A model generated the notes under the pieces. That model had not been told where the DNA came from, did no database searches, and worked only from the letters and a program-made list of their open reading frames with translations. A stretch of 64,000 nucleotides of DNA from Palsa-506 sp963707065 (lineage in GTDB: Bacteria; Actinomycetota; Actinomycetes; Streptosporangiales; Streptosporangiaceae): NCBI GenBank assembly GCA_963707065.1, contig CAVPPJ010000003.1, positions 1 to 64,000 on the forward strand. The letters run 5' to 3'. This document shows, piece after piece, positions 63,771 to 64,000 of the stretch. Position 1 is the stretch's first letter. Each line of letters begins with the position of its first letter. The position numbers and the translations under genes were made by a program.

Positions 63771-64000
63771 TGGCGGGTCCGGCGGATCGTGACCGCGACA
63801 TCGTCGAACGGATGCGGCACGGGGGCGTGCGGCTTGTGCACCGTGATCTCCACCTCCTCGACGGCCGGGCTGGCCAGGCACGCTGCGGCAAGCCGGCTGG
63901 CGAGCGTCTCGATGAGGCTGACCGGCTCGCCGGAGGCGATGGCCGACAACCGGTCCGCCAGGGCGCCGTAGTCGACGGTACGGGATAGATCATCGGTCTG
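63767..64000 (-). CDS. folB: Dihydroneopterin aldolase, 5' end outside window
   Basis: This is the C-terminal 77 codons of FolB, which makes hydroxymethyl-dihydropterin. Seen are TDDLSRTVDYGALADRL, VSLIETLASRLAAACL, VEITVHKPHAPVPHPFDDVAV. The start lies beyond the right edge. The stop overlaps folK by four bases. Confidence 0.92.
   Translation of the reverse strand, partial: QTDDLSRTVDYGALADRLSAIASGEPVSLIETLASRLAAACLASPAVEEVEITVHKPHAPVPHPFDDVAVTIRRTRQ

Overview
The window is chromosomal DNA from a high-GC actinomycete. The evidence is the very high GC, frequent GTG/TTG starts, an HspR/HAIR-controlled dnaK operon, Lsr2, ClpC, DUF3151/DUF2516/DUF3180 proteins, and gene orders that resemble the Mycobacterium/Streptomyces core genome (radA-disA-mutY-clpC-lsr2-lysS-coaX-panC-DUF2520-DUF3180-folK-folB; fba-DUF3151-purA). 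The genus cannot be fixed from the sequence; a Streptosporangiales-like lineage would fit. No tRNA, rRNA, CRISPR array, prophage or insertion sequence was recognised.

Layout. 1-7.9 kb: a KamA-type radical SAM enzyme running off the left edge, plsX, argS, a Gly/Pro-rich membrane protein and an OmpR/histidine kinase pair. 7.9-10.5 kb: a DUF222/HNH endonuclease gene broken by about five frameshifts. 10.9-14.1 kb: a LiaF-like protein plus DrrAB-like ABC exporter operon (ATPase frameshifted) divergent from a padR regulator, with four ACTAGT boxes between and around them. 14.1-18.7 kb: a TMEM175-like channel, a membrane Fe-S reductase and a GT87 mannosyltransferase-like protein. 18.9-26.3 kb: the heat-shock operon dnaK-grpE-dnaJ-hspR-clpB with two HAIR operators; grpE is split by a frame change. 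26-36 kb: a frameshifted TPR-like gene, an NYN protein, a 41-residue membrane peptide, fba, DUF3151, purA, purB-purC, murA and an epimerase. 37-45.7 kb: an FMN monooxygenase, ATP-grasp ligase and aminotransferase, then a BlaI/M56 pair, AlaX-like deacylase, XRE/DUF2516, BKACE, dtd and a TIM-barrel isomerase. 45.9-64 kb: DNA repair, c-di-AMP and proteostasis genes (radA, disA, mutY, clpC, lsr2), an EndoQ-UvrD fusion, a c-di-AMP riboswitch with an NlpC/P60 hydrolase, and the lysS/pantothenate/folate block running off the right edge.

Themes. (1) DisA makes c-di-AMP, and 9 kb downstream a ydaO-type riboswitch precedes a secreted cell-wall hydrolase, so synthase and sensor are near each other. (2) A large protein joins an EndoQ-like PHP nuclease to a complete UvrD-type helicase; this is the best candidate for an uncharacterised repair machine. 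(3) Short tandem repeats recur at gene 3' ends, several spanning the stop codon itself (argS, padR, ATP-grasp gene, radA, mutY). (4) At least four genes carry indel-type frame breaks while their protein sequence stays well conserved. That is either recent decay or base-level assembly error and should be settled before any biology is built on them.
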